The notes below the pieces were generated by a model. That model saw only the letters and a list, made by a program, of their open reading frames with translations, was not told the origin of the DNA and did not search any database. A stretch of 64,000 bases of DNA. Origin: a bacterium (GTDB lineage: Bacteria > Armatimonadota > Abditibacteriia > Abditibacteriales > Abditibacteriaceae). The translations under genes were made by a program, and so were the position numbers. The stretch lies in NCBI GenBank assembly GCA_004172935.1, contig SDZD01000002.1, positions 62,001 through 126,000 of the forward strand, given 5' to 3'. Numbering within the stretch: the stretch's first letter is position 1; each line of letters starts with the position of its first letter. Below are positions 39,396 to 48,049 of this stretch, piece after piece.

Positions 39396-40643
39396 ATGCA
39401 AAGCCCAAACCACCACATTAAAAATATCGTTGCCTTCAGCTCGTTAACATTGGGATTGTTAGCAATACATTCCCAGCCACTTCTCGCACAAGCAACCCAT
39501 ACAACGCAGGATTGGGCACAAGCCACCACTGGTTATAAGAACGACTCCCTCCGCGATTATCTGGCCCGCCTTAAGTCCGCGCTGCTTTTGGCGAACAAAC
39601 AGCCTGAGCAAGCACAGCCCTTGAAATTCTCCGCGAGTGTCGTCGCCGAAGGCCGCACTGGCATCCGGCATTTGCGTATCCGCAACTTTCAATTCCTCAG
39701 CGATGGCACCCCTGATGTCGGCGAATACAATTTGGGCGCCGGATCATGGCCCTCAGTAGTGGGTGTTCTCGGTAGTGCAGTCGCACAGGACTTTTTAACT
39801 CAGGCTGCAATCAAAGGCATCCCGCTCGATGAGTTGGAGGTCGTTTTCACCAGCAGACCCGGAGCCGCCCCTTCGGCCACCGGAGGACGCGGAGTGACCT
39901 ATCCGCGCGCCTTAACCTACACCGCCTACATCGTTTCTCCTGCTTCCGATGCCCAACTCGAAGACCTGCGCCGCACTGTCGAGCGCGTATCCCCGGTTCT
40001 CAATTTGGTCAGCCAAAGCCAGAACATCGAACACGGTCAATTGATTTATACCCAAACCCCCAAAGATCGCGGCAATGCACTTCCCGGCCTCCGCGACTTT
40101 TTGGACGGCAAGCGAGCAGCAGCCAAACTACCCCCGACCAGACCCACAACCCCGACGAGGAGAGGCGGCGGCGAACCACCTTTACGCGCCCACATAAAAG
40201 TGGAGGGTGCAACTGGCATTCGACATATTCGCACCGATACCAGTAACTTCCAGATGATCCATGACAATCCTCGGTATCTGGCCGGGCACAACCTCGGTCC
40301 CGTCGCCGAGGAACACATCCTCGGTGTCATGATCACCTGCCTGACCCATATCTTCGAAATTCAAGCCACGAATCGGGGAGTCGATTTGGACTCTTTGGAG
40401 CTAGAAGTCGAAGGCACCTTGACACGGCGAATCGGCAGCATCGAAACCCCTCCAAAATTTGAAAATATCCGCTACCGTGTCCACATTGGTTCACCTGAAT
40501 CGAAGGAAACCATTGAGCAGCTCCAGCAAGCCGTCGAAAGCAGTTGCCCCATCTACAACATGCTCAAAGATTCGCAGGAAATCAAAGGCAACATCGTCCG
40601 AGGCCCATACCGCGAACCGCTAACAATAGAAGCCGCATTCTAA
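39396..40643 (+). CDS. Exported protein with two OsmC-like domains, first one lacking both cysteines
   Basis: A 415-residue protein with a signal peptide (HIKNIVAFSSLTLGLLAIHSQPLLAQ). Residues about 75-215 and 264-405 are two copies of an OsmC/Ohr-like domain joined by a Pro/Arg/Gly-rich linker (PPTRPTTPTRRGGG). The second copy keeps both reactive cysteines: Cys315 in GVMITCLTH and Cys384 in ESSCPIYNM, as in hydroperoxide-reducing OsmC/Ohr. In the first copy the aligned residues are Ala128 (GVLGSAVAQ) and Ser199 (ERVSPVLN), so it should be inactive. OsmC/Ohr proteins are normally single-domain cytoplasmic dimers; here one exported chain would form an internal dimer. The family call is from motif alignment by eye. 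Confidence 0.75.
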   Translation: MQSPNHHIKNIVAFSSLTLGLLAIHSQPLLAQATHTTQDWAQATTGYKNDSLRDYLARLKSALLLANKQPEQAQPLKFSASVVAEGRTGIRHLRIRNFQFLSDGTPDVGEYNLGAGSWPSVVGVLGSAVAQDFLTQAAIKGIPLDELEVVFTSRPGAAPSATGGRGVTYPRALTYTAYIVSPASDAQLEDLRRTVERVSPVLNLVSQSQNIEHGQLIYTQTPKDRGNALPGLRDFLDGKRAAAKLPPTRPTTPTRRGGGEPPLRAHIKVEGATGIRHIRTDTSNFQMIHDNPRYLAGHNLGPVAEEHILGVMITCLTHIFEIQATNRGVDLDSLELEVEGTLTRRIGSIETPPKFENIRYRVHIGSPESKETIEQLQQAVESSCPIYNMLKDSQEIKGNIVRGPYREPLTIEAAF

Positions 40644-40737
40644 TAAAAGCAACCTCTTCGCAAAGACGCGCCGAGGCGCGTCTTTCACTTTCATATCCCC
40701 ACCACTATCGTTTAACGTGTGATTTTTACTTGCGCCC

Positions 40738-41676
40738 TCAAAAATCACTATTCACTTCAAGCGCCTCGCGCAATCGTTCCACATCGCGCATCGGAGGCAC
40801 GCCAAAAAAGCGCTTGTACTCGCGGCTGAAGTGCGAGGCATCGTCGTATCCCACGCGATAACCCGCCGAGGCGGCATCAAACTCCTCGTTCAACATCAGG
40901 CGCTGCGCCTCGCGAAGTCGAAGTTGTTTTTGAAATTGCAACGGACTCAACGCCGTAACGGCCTTGAAGTGGTGGTGAAAGCCTGACACGCTCATCCCGA
41001 TTTGCTTAGCCATCTCTTCAACGTGCAGCGGTTTATTAAATTCGCGAAAAATCTTTTCTACAGCCTGAGCGATACGATGGGTGTGTGCGCTCGGTACAGT
41101 CATATGGCGCAGTCGGTCGCCTTGCTCTCCCATGAGTAGATGACACACGATTTCCCGTGTTACCAGAGGTTGTAGTAGTCGCGCCTCGACCGGAGAATCC
41201 ACCAACCTTATCAATCTGGTAACAGCATCCAGCAGAGTCGAATCCAGCGTGCTAACTGCGATTGCCTTAGCTCCATCCTGAGTTCCCGCCGACAACTGCC
41301 CCATCTCGATCATGATCGAACCAACAATCATGGGTTCTATATTGAGGCGTATTCCCAGGTACGGCTGCGCTTTGGACCCATCCAGAACTCGGCTCACGAT
41401 GGGGAGCGCCACAGTCGGCAGCAGAAAAGTGGACGGGTCGTAGTAATAGCTTTTCTCGCCCACCGATACCTCTTTGCGTCCCTGAGCGATGATGCAAAAC
41501 GAAGGAATTGATGAACCACACACTGGGCCAGAAGGCGAGGAGACGCGGGTAATACGAAGTCCCGAAAGCGGCTCACTGAACCCATCTTCGGGAAGTGCGT
41601 GAGATAAACGCTCTATCATCTCATCCCGATTAATTTGATCCCGTTGAGCCTCTCGTTCGCTTTGCTTGTGGTCCAT
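40738..41676 (-). CDS. AraC-family regulator with AraC_N domain (YqhC-like)
   Basis: A 312-residue regulator. The N-terminal domain (GPVCGSSIPSFCIIAQGRKEVSVGEKSYYYDP, then TFLLPTVALPI) matches the AraC_N type found in E. coli YqhC, which responds to aldehydes. The C-terminal 100 residues hold the AraC helix-turn-helix pair (VEEMAKQIGMSVSGFHHHFKAVTALSPLQFQKQLRL, then AGYRVGYDDASHFSREYKRFFGVPP). It is divergent from the cupin-CMD gene and the aldehyde oxidoreductase genes, a context that fits aldehyde sensing. Confidence 0.9.
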   Translation of the reverse strand: MDHKQSEREAQRDQINRDEMIERLSHALPEDGFSEPLSGLRITRVSSPSGPVCGSSIPSFCIIAQGRKEVSVGEKSYYYDPSTFLLPTVALPIVSRVLDGSKAQPYLGIRLNIEPMIVGSIMIEMGQLSAGTQDGAKAIAVSTLDSTLLDAVTRLIRLVDSPVEARLLQPLVTREIVCHLLMGEQGDRLRHMTVPSAHTHRIAQAVEKIFREFNKPLHVEEMAKQIGMSVSGFHHHFKAVTALSPLQFQKQLRLREAQRLMLNEEFDAASAGYRVGYDDASHFSREYKRFFGVPPMRDVERLREALEVNSDF

Positions 41677-41730
41677 TTAATTTATATTAGCCTTCGAGCG
41701 CGCCCAGTTGCCAGTTTTCGGGGAAGAGTT

Positions 41731-41755
41731 GGAGAATTGTTCAATAATTTTCTCC
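41731..41755. promoter_or_regulatory. Possible operator between the AraC gene and the oxidoreductase cluster
   Basis: Imperfect palindrome GGAGAATT ... AATTTTCTCC in the 248-base AT-rich gap (41677-41924), which must hold both divergent promoters. TATAAAAT (about 41787) could be a -10 box for the plus-strand cluster. Confidence 0.35.
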
Positions 41756-41924
41756 AATTGTCCAATCAACTTTCTTTCGACAACTTATAAAATATTTTAA
41801 GGGAGAGCTGTTAGTAATACCATGACTCCTATCCACTCCAAAAATGCGACATAATTTTTAATATCGCTAACGTCACCACTTAACATACTCTCAAACCATC
41901 CAACACCATGTCGGAGGTAATCTT

Positions 41925-42752
41925 TTGAAACTGTTCGCCGCGACGACTCTATCACTCCTCGTATTTGCCTCAGTAAATGCCCACGCACAGCAAGCGATAA
42001 CCATTACACGAAGTGGCTCTCAGCCCGCCCAAAAAGCCCCCTCCGCAAATTTCACTGGTCAGGTCACTCTCGACACCTCCTTCCGCGCCAAAGAGCCGGG
42101 CCGTGCCGGGGGAGCCAAAGTCTCATTTGAAGCGGGCGCCCGTACCAACTGGCACACCCATCCACTCGGTCAAACCCTCATCATCACCACTGGTATTGGC
42201 CGTGTCCAACGCTGGGGCGATCCCATCGAAGAAGTACATCCTGGCGATGTTGTCTGGATTCCGCCCGGCCAGAAACACTGGCACGGCGCCGCCCCAACTA
42301 CGGCAATGACCCACTTCGCCATCGCGGAGCAACTGAACGGTAAATCGGTCGAATGGCTCGAAAAAGTCAGCGACGAACAATACGGAAAAGTGCTTACTTC
42401 TCCCCAGGCAGCCAAAACTGTGAACAACGAAACCAGGCCAAATGGCCCCACTCGCGCCCAACAATTGATGGGCGATTTAGCGCCAAAGTTGGCGGAATTG
42501 ACGGACGAAGTACTGCTCGGCGATGTCTGGAAACGCCCCGGCCTTTCCCCGCGTGACCGCAGTCTTGTCACTGTCGCCTCGCTGATAGCCAATGGTAACG
42601 AAACTCAACTAAGGAGCCATTTGGCTCTTGCCAAAGCTAATGGCGTCACCGAAGCCGAACTCGCCGAAGTTATGACCCATCTCGCCTTCTACACGGGCTG
42701 GCCCAGAGCCATTTCCGCCGTCACTATCGCGCGCGAAGTCTTTAAAAAGTAG
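41925..42752 (+). CDS. Exported cupin-carboxymuconolactone decarboxylase (CMD) fusion protein
   Basis: A 275-residue protein starting with TTG 41925, supported by GGAGG seven bases before. A signal peptide ([21 protein letters not shown]) precedes a cupin with metal ligands in [13 protein letters not shown] and [12 protein letters not shown]. The C-terminal half is a CMD-like helical domain ([27 protein letters not shown], then [22 protein letters not shown]). Such cupin-CMD proteins are common next to aldehyde or quinone redox genes. CMD domains without the usual Cys pair, as here, are not alkylhydroperoxidases, so the reaction is unknown. It heads the oxidoreductase cluster, 42 bases before the [2Fe-2S] subunit. 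Confidence 0.88.
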   Translation: MKLFAATTLSLLVFASVNAHAQQAITITRSGSQPAQKAPSANFTGQVTLDTSFRAKEPGRAGGAKVSFEAGARTNWHTHPLGQTLIITTGIGRVQRWGDPIEEVHPGDVVWIPPGQKHWHGAAPTTAMTHFAIAEQLNGKSVEWLEKVSDEQYGKVLTSPQAAKTVNNETRPNGPTRAQQLMGDLAPKLAELTDEVLLGDVWKRPGLSPRDRSLVTVASLIANGNETQLRSHLALAKANGVTEAELAEVMTHLAFYTGWPRAISAVTIAREVFKK

Positions 42753-42794
42753 CGCGAATCTAATTTTGCTGGCATACCACCTTCAAGGAGAATT

Positions 42795-43679
42795 ATGGAC
42801 GATAAATTTGAACCAGAAGAATTGAATTTGAACGAGGCTAACTCACCTCTCGGCGCTGAAGAAATCCCCCTGAGTCCCGACGAAGAACAATTGTTAGGTG
42901 ACCTCGGCCTCTTTGGTTCTACACGGCGCGAGTTTCTGGGCCAAAGTATGGCCGCCATCTTGGGCACTTTCGCCTTTGGGCTGCTGGCGCAGGAAGAAGC
43001 TCTCGCTGCTCTCGCCCCATCTCCCGACGCTGTTTACGCTTCGCAAACTCCGGCCAAATTCGAAAATGCGGTTCGCATTTTGGTGAAGATCAATGGCGCC
43101 CGCCAGCGAATTGATGTCGACTCGCGCACTGTCCTGCTGGATGCCTTGCGAGAAAACCTGGCCCTGACGGGCACAAAGAAAGGCTGCGATCAGGGCCAGT
43201 GCGGCGCCTGTACCGTCATGGTCGATGGGCGGCGTGTCCTGTCTTGTCTCACTCTGGCTGCCACCTGTGACGGAAAGGAAGTAACTACCATCGAAGGACT
43301 CGCGAAAGGCAACGAACTGCATCCTATGCAGGCCGCGTTCATCAAGCACGATGGCTTCCAGTGTGGTTACTGCACGCCGGGTCAAATCTGTTCGGCGGTG
43401 GCGCTGCTACAGGAGGCCAAAAACGGCGATGCCAGCCATGTCACCCCCGATGTGCGCGAACGAAGCCGCAACCTCACCCTCTCTGAAAATGAAATCAAAG
43501 AACGCATGAGTGGCAACATCTGCCGTTGTGGTGCCTATCCAGGAATCGTCGCAGCCATACGCGAAGTCCAGTCGGGCAATCGAACTGCGCAAACATGGGG
43601 GTTCGTCAGCGAGGAAAGAATTGCTCTTGCAATGAACCCTGAAGGCAAGATGGAGGTTCGCCACAATGAAATCGTTTAA
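42795..43679 (+). CDS. paoA: Aldehyde oxidoreductase [2Fe-2S] subunit with Tat signal
   Basis: A 294-residue subunit of a PaoABC/YagTSR-type molybdenum enzyme that oxidises aldehydes to acids. AGGAG precedes ATG 42795. An acidic N-terminal extension of about 45 residues comes before the Tat motif TRREFLGQSMAA, which would export the whole folded complex. The plant-type [2Fe-2S] cluster is held by GCDQGQCGACTVMVDG and the later RRVLSC; the second cluster by QCGYCTPGQI and NICRCGAYPG. The extension before the Tat signal is unusual. Its end overlaps the next gene by 14 bases. Confidence 0.93.
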   Translation: MDDKFEPEELNLNEANSPLGAEEIPLSPDEEQLLGDLGLFGSTRREFLGQSMAAILGTFAFGLLAQEEALAALAPSPDAVYASQTPAKFENAVRILVKINGARQRIDVDSRTVLLDALRENLALTGTKKGCDQGQCGACTVMVDGRRVLSCLTLAATCDGKEVTTIEGLAKGNELHPMQAAFIKHDGFQCGYCTPGQICSAVALLQEAKNGDASHVTPDVRERSRNLTLSENEIKERMSGNICRCGAYPGIVAAIREVQSGNRTAQTWGFVSEERIALAMNPEGKMEVRHNEIV

Positions 43680-44658
43680 ATATTCAACGGCCAAAGACGC
43701 CACTGCGGCGGTTCGCACTGCCTCGGCCAATCCAACTGCCAAGTTCTTGGCGGGCGGTACCAACTTGATCGACTTAATGAAGGAATATGTCGAGCGCCCC
43801 TCTGAACTGGTCGATCTCACCAATCTGAATCTGTCGCAAATCCGGGCCACCTCCAGCGGCGTTTCCCTCGGCGCCCTCGCCAAAAATGCCGATACCGCCA
43901 ATCACCCGCTCATTCGGCAAAATTACCCCCTTCTCTCGATGGCAATTCTCGCGGGCGCCTCGCCGCAATTGCGCAACATGGCCACCAATGGCGGCAACTT
44001 GATGCAGCGTACCCGTTGTCAATATTTCTATGACACCGCCATGCCGTGCAACAAGCGCGAAGCAGGCAGTGGTTGTGGCGCCCTCGAAGGACTTAACCGC
44101 ATTCACGCCATTCTCGGTTATAGCGATCAGTGCGTGGCGACCTATCCCGGCGATATGGCGAACGCGCTCTATGCCCTGGAAGCGGTTGTCCGTGTTCGCG
44201 GCACAAATGGGCGCGACCGCACCATACCCATTCAGGATTTTCACCGCTTACCCGGCGATAACCCCAGCAAAGACAACAATCTCGAACACGGCGAACTCAT
44301 CATCGCCATCGAAATTCCGAAGAACAATTTCGCTGCTAAATCCTACTATTTAAAGGTGCGCGACCGTGCCTCTTATGCCTTCGCTCTCGTCGCCGTAGCT
44401 GCCGCGCTCGAAACGCGCGGCAACAACATCAAGCGCGCTCGTATCGTTTTGGGCGGAGTCGCCCACAAACCGTGGCGCTCCACCGAAGCCGAACGCCTTC
44501 TGATTGGGAAACCTGCCACTCAGGAAACATTTGAAGCCGCTGCCGAAGCGGCACTTCGCGATGCCAAGCCGCTACAACACAACGGTTATAAAGTCGAACT
44601 TGGCAAACGCGCCATTGTGCTTGCCCTACAACGGGCGATGTCGGGAGAAGTGGCCTAA
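43666..44658 (+). CDS. paoB: Aldehyde oxidoreductase FAD-binding subunit
   Basis: A 330-residue FAD subunit of the molybdenum hydroxylase complex. The FAD motifs are KFLAGGTNLIDLMK and SPQLRNMATNGGNLMQRTRC. The inserted Cys-rich segment after it (RCQYFYDTAMPCNKREAGSGCGA, with DQCVATYPGDMANAL later) corresponds to the additional [4Fe-4S] cluster known from E. coli PaoB and absent from xanthine dehydrogenases. The C-terminal CO-dehydrogenase flavoprotein domain follows (SYAFALVAVAAALETRG). It is translationally coupled to paoA by overlap and followed by paoC after 14 bases. Confidence 0.93.
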   Translation: MKSFKYSTAKDATAAVRTASANPTAKFLAGGTNLIDLMKEYVERPSELVDLTNLNLSQIRATSSGVSLGALAKNADTANHPLIRQNYPLLSMAILAGASPQLRNMATNGGNLMQRTRCQYFYDTAMPCNKREAGSGCGALEGLNRIHAILGYSDQCVATYPGDMANALYALEAVVRVRGTNGRDRTIPIQDFHRLPGDNPSKDNNLEHGELIIAIEIPKNNFAAKSYYLKVRDRASYAFALVAVAAALETRGNNIKRARIVLGGVAHKPWRSTEAERLLIGKPATQETFEAAAEAALRDAKPLQHNGYKVELGKRAIVLALQRAMSGEVA

Positions 44659-44672
44659 GGGGGCAACAAAAA

Positions 44673-46871
44673 ATGGCTAAATATATCGGAAAGGAAATGA
44701 GCCGCGTCGATGGCGTTGCTAAAGTCACTGGCAAGGCGAAATACGCGGCGGAATTTAAAGTCCCCAACCTGACCTATGGGGTCATTGTGACAAGTACCAT
44801 CGCCAAAGGGACTATCACTTCCATCGACACCACAGAGGCCAGTCGAGCGCCCGGCGTTGTTCACATTCTCACCCACGAAAACTACCCCAGGCCCTCCAGT
44901 GGGCAAAATGGTGGTGGCCCACGTCGGGGCGGATTTCGCGCTTTAGATTCCGCCCAAATCTTCTTTAATATGCAACCCATTGCTCTTGTGGTTGCCGAAA
45001 CCTTCGAGCAAGCGCGCTTTGCCGCCCGACTTGTCAAGGCTACATATAAAGAAGAAAAGCCGATGACCGATTTGATCGGTGCCTTAGATCAAGTGCCCGG
45101 CCAACAAGGCGCGCGCACCAGAGGCAATCCAGCCGCCGCTTTCGAAGCCGCTCCCGTGAAGATCGAGGCCGAGTACACCATTCCTATCGAACACCACAAC
45201 CCGATGGAGCCGCACGCCGCCATTGCGTTCTGGGAAGGCGACAAGTTGACGGTCTTCGATAAAACGCAAGGCGTTTCCATGGTTCGCGACCACCTGGCCG
45301 GAGTTTTTCAGATACCCGCCGAAAACGTCCGTGTCACTTCGCCCTTCGTCGGCGGAGCTTTTGGCTCTTCGCTCGCCCCCAACTACTATCCCGCGCTAAC
45401 GGCAACTGCTGCGCGAGTTGTCAAACGCCCCGTAAAGGTGGTCTACACCCGAACTCAAATGTTCACCGGGCACGGATACCGTTCCCATACATGGCAAAAA
45501 GTGTCTCTTGCGGCAGGGCGTGATGGAAAGTTGATGGCTTTCATGCACGACTCGCGCAACAACTCGTCCACGATTCAAGATTGGGTCGAAAATACAACTA
45601 GCCATCCTCGAAACATTTACGCTTGTCCGAATGCCCTTTCCATACAAAGGCCGGTGAAAACCGATATGCCTCCTCCTTGTGCCATGCGTGCCCCCGGTGC
45701 GGTATCAGGAATGTTCGCCCTCGAATGTGCGATGGATGAACTGGCTTACGAACTCAAAATCGACCCGCTCGAATTACGGCTCATCAACTTCACCGATACC
45801 GAGCCTGACAGTGGAAAACCCTATTCCAGCAAGGCCCTGCGCGAATGCTACCATCTAGGTGCAGAGAAATTTGGCTGGAAAGATCGCTCCTTCGAGCCGC
45901 GCTCCATGCGTGATGGGCGTCTACTCGTTGGTTGGGGCATGGCCACTGGTGTCTGGGGCGCTATGCAAGTACCAGCTTCCGCCAAAGTAGCCTTGAAAGT
46001 TGATGGCACCGCCTATGTCACTAGCGCCACCGCCGACATCGGGCCGGGAACCTATACGGTGATGACCTTGATTACCGCCGAGCATATGGGTTTGGATACC
46101 GATAAGGTCAAGTTCGAACTCGGCGACTCGAATTTCCCGACAGCTCCAGTGCAGGGAGGTTCTTTCACCACGGCCAGCGTTGGCTCTGCCATTTACGGAG
46201 CCGCCCAAAATATTCGCCAGAAGTTGATCGACCTCGCCAACAAAGACACCAATTCTGTTTTTAAAACGGCTAAATTGGAAGACACCGAACTGCTGGAAGG
46301 GAAGCTGTGCTTCAAGGATGGCTCGACAGGCTCCGTCGATATTTTCGATTTGATGCGCCGTAATAATGTCACTGTCCTCGAAGACCTCTATACCTCGCGC
46401 CCCTCGCCGGAACGCCAGAACTACGCCACTGGCGCCCACGGCGCTCAGTTCGTGGAAGTCAAAATTGACCCCGCTGTTGGGACAATTAAAGTTACACGTG
46501 TCATCGAAGTCACCGCCTGTGGCAAAATCATGAACCCCAAGACCTCGCACAGTCAGGAAATTGGTGGTGTTGTGTGGGGCATTGGTATGGCGTTGCACGA
46601 GGCAACCGAAGTGGATCATCGTCATGGGCGAATCATGAATCCCAATCTTCAGCATTACCACGTGCCCGTCAACGCTGACATCCACGAAATCGAAACCCTA
46701 TTTGTCGAAGAGGACGACAAAATAGTCAACCCGCTCGGTGTCAAAGGCATGGGCGAACTGGGCATGGTCGGTATTCCAGCGGCCATCGCCAACGCCGTTT
46801 TCCACGCCACCGGAAAACGCATCCGCGATTTGCCCATAACGCCCGACAAATTATTGGCAGAAAGTATTTGA
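44673..46871 (+). CDS. paoC: Aldehyde oxidoreductase molybdopterin subunit
   Basis: A 732-residue catalytic subunit carrying the molybdopterin cytosine dinucleotide cofactor. It begins with the typical SRVDGVAKVTGKAKYAAEF and continues with cofactor-binding stretches VGGAFGSSLAPNYYPALTA and PPPCAMRAPGAVSGMFALE (the conserved Arg-Ala-Pro-Gly). The catalytic glutamate lies in GVKGMGELGMVGIPAAIANAV close to the C-terminus. The length equals that of E. coli PaoC, without the extra domains of xanthine dehydrogenase. Substrate range is probably broad aromatic or aliphatic aldehydes in the periplasm, by homology. Confidence 0.94.
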   Translation: MAKYIGKEMSRVDGVAKVTGKAKYAAEFKVPNLTYGVIVTSTIAKGTITSIDTTEASRAPGVVHILTHENYPRPSSGQNGGGPRRGGFRALDSAQIFFNMQPIALVVAETFEQARFAARLVKATYKEEKPMTDLIGALDQVPGQQGARTRGNPAAAFEAAPVKIEAEYTIPIEHHNPMEPHAAIAFWEGDKLTVFDKTQGVSMVRDHLAGVFQIPAENVRVTSPFVGGAFGSSLAPNYYPALTATAARVVKRPVKVVYTRTQMFTGHGYRSHTWQKVSLAAGRDGKLMAFMHDSRNNSSTIQDWVENTTSHPRNIYACPNALSIQRPVKTDMPPPCAMRAPGAVSGMFALECAMDELAYELKIDPLELRLINFTDTEPDSGKPYSSKALRECYHLGAEKFGWKDRSFEPRSMRDGRLLVGWGMATGVWGAMQVPASAKVALKVDGTAYVTSATADIGPGTYTVMTLITAEHMGLDTDKVKFELGDSNFPTAPVQGGSFTTASVGSAIYGAAQNIRQKLIDLANKDTNSVFKTAKLEDTELLEGKLCFKDGSTGSVDIFDLMRRNNVTVLEDLYTSRPSPERQNYATGAHGAQFVEVKIDPAVGTIKVTRVIEVTACGKIMNPKTSHSQEIGGVVWGIGMALHEATEVDHRHGRIMNPNLQHYHVPVNADIHEIETLFVEEDDKIVNPLGVKGMGELGMVGIPAAIANAVFHATGKRIRDLPITPDKLLAESI

Positions 46872-47065
46872 AAATCATCCGTTAGCACAATGCAATGATG
46901 CCCACCCCATTTTGAACATTAACACTTACGTTATCGGCCAATCCACATGATTTGGGTTGTGATTTTTCCCTGTAGGGGGCCACTAACGAAAGCAGCGTCA
47001 ATGTTCAAAAAGGGGCGGCAGCGGCCTTGTCACGCCTTCCATTGTCCTACCTCTATTAAGCAACT

Positions 47066-48022
47066 ATGCACGAAATCGAAGCCATTTGGAATTTGTGGCG
47101 CGAGTCGCGACTTCAGTCGAAGCGCACCGCCATCGCGACCGTTGTCGAAGTAAAAGGCTCGGCCTATCGTCGTCCCGGCGCGCGAATGCTGCTTTCTGAA
47201 AACGGGCACAGTGCTGGAATGATTAATGGTGGTTGCCTGGATGCCGACCTATGGGCACATGCCCACAACGTCATGGATTCGGGCCGCGCCACTGTGGCCT
47301 GCTACGATACCACCTCGCCCGAAGACATCGTTTTTGGCCTGGGACTCGGTTGTCGGGGCGTCGTAAAAATCCTCATCGAACCCGCCGACAATCTAAGTTG
47401 GTTCGCCGTTGGTAACACCGTCGAAGTCGCCTACGAGGGCGATCAGCTCGGCACGCACTTGTCTCGCCCCTCGGCCCCTCGCACTAGCGGCGTTTTCGTG
47501 CAACACCTCGAACCGCCCCAACGCCTCCTACTTTTCGGCGCGGGGCAGGATGTTGTTCCCCTCCATTCTATGGCGCGCCTCGTCGGCTTCGAAGTCCAAA
47601 CATTCGATAACCGCGCCCCTTCGCCCGCTCGCAAACCATTGTTGCCCTCCAGTTACTACCCGCTGGAACAACTCGAACACCATCTCGAAATTACGCCCGA
47701 TACAGCGTGCGTGATCATGACACACAACTTCCTCTACGATTTGGAGTTGCTGAAACTGTTGCTCCCCTCGCCCGCCCGCTACGTCGGCATTCTGGGGCCG
47801 CGCCGCCGAGCCATCGAACTGCTGGAAAAAATGTCCGCACACACCCTGTTTCCTCCTGTGCAGCTGTCCGCTGCCAACCTAGAGAAACTCCATTCCCCCA
47901 TCGGCCTGGACATCGGAGCCGAAACTCCCGACGAAATCGCCCTTTCCATACTCGCTGAAATCCAGAAAACCCGCCGCCAAAAACAAGGTCTCAGCCTCCG
48001 CGACCGAGAATCCATCCACTAA
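47066..48022 (+). CDS. XdhC/CoxF-family molybdenum cofactor maturation factor
   Basis: A 318-residue cytoplasmic protein that binds and supplies sulfurated molybdenum cofactor to enzymes of the xanthine dehydrogenase family (the role of PaoD for PaoABC). It has the N-terminal XdhC segment (ATVVEVKGSAYRRPGARMLLSENG, then GMINGGCLDADLWAHA with its conserved Cys) and a C-terminal Rossmann part (RLLLFGAGQDVVPLHSMARLVGFEV, VIMTHNFLYDLELLKLLL, YVGILGPRRRAIELLE, GLDIGAETPDEIALSI). It lies 194 bases after the molybdopterin subunit and very likely serves it. Confidence 0.92.
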   Translation: MHEIEAIWNLWRESRLQSKRTAIATVVEVKGSAYRRPGARMLLSENGHSAGMINGGCLDADLWAHAHNVMDSGRATVACYDTTSPEDIVFGLGLGCRGVVKILIEPADNLSWFAVGNTVEVAYEGDQLGTHLSRPSAPRTSGVFVQHLEPPQRLLLFGAGQDVVPLHSMARLVGFEVQTFDNRAPSPARKPLLPSSYYPLEQLEHHLEITPDTACVIMTHNFLYDLELLKLLLPSPARYVGILGPRRRAIELLEKMSAHTLFPPVQLSAANLEKLHSPIGLDIGAETPDEIALSILAEIQKTRRQKQGLSLRDRESIH

Positions 48023-48049
48023 CCATACGGATACTAGTCCCTGATCGAC

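Noticed and set aside
45921..46685. 254-codon frame antisense to the molybdopterin subunit gene
   Set aside because: Shadow frame; the sense strand carries all cofactor and catalytic motifs.
46947..47153. 68-codon frame before the XdhC gene
   Set aside because: It overlaps the XdhC start in another frame and has no motif.
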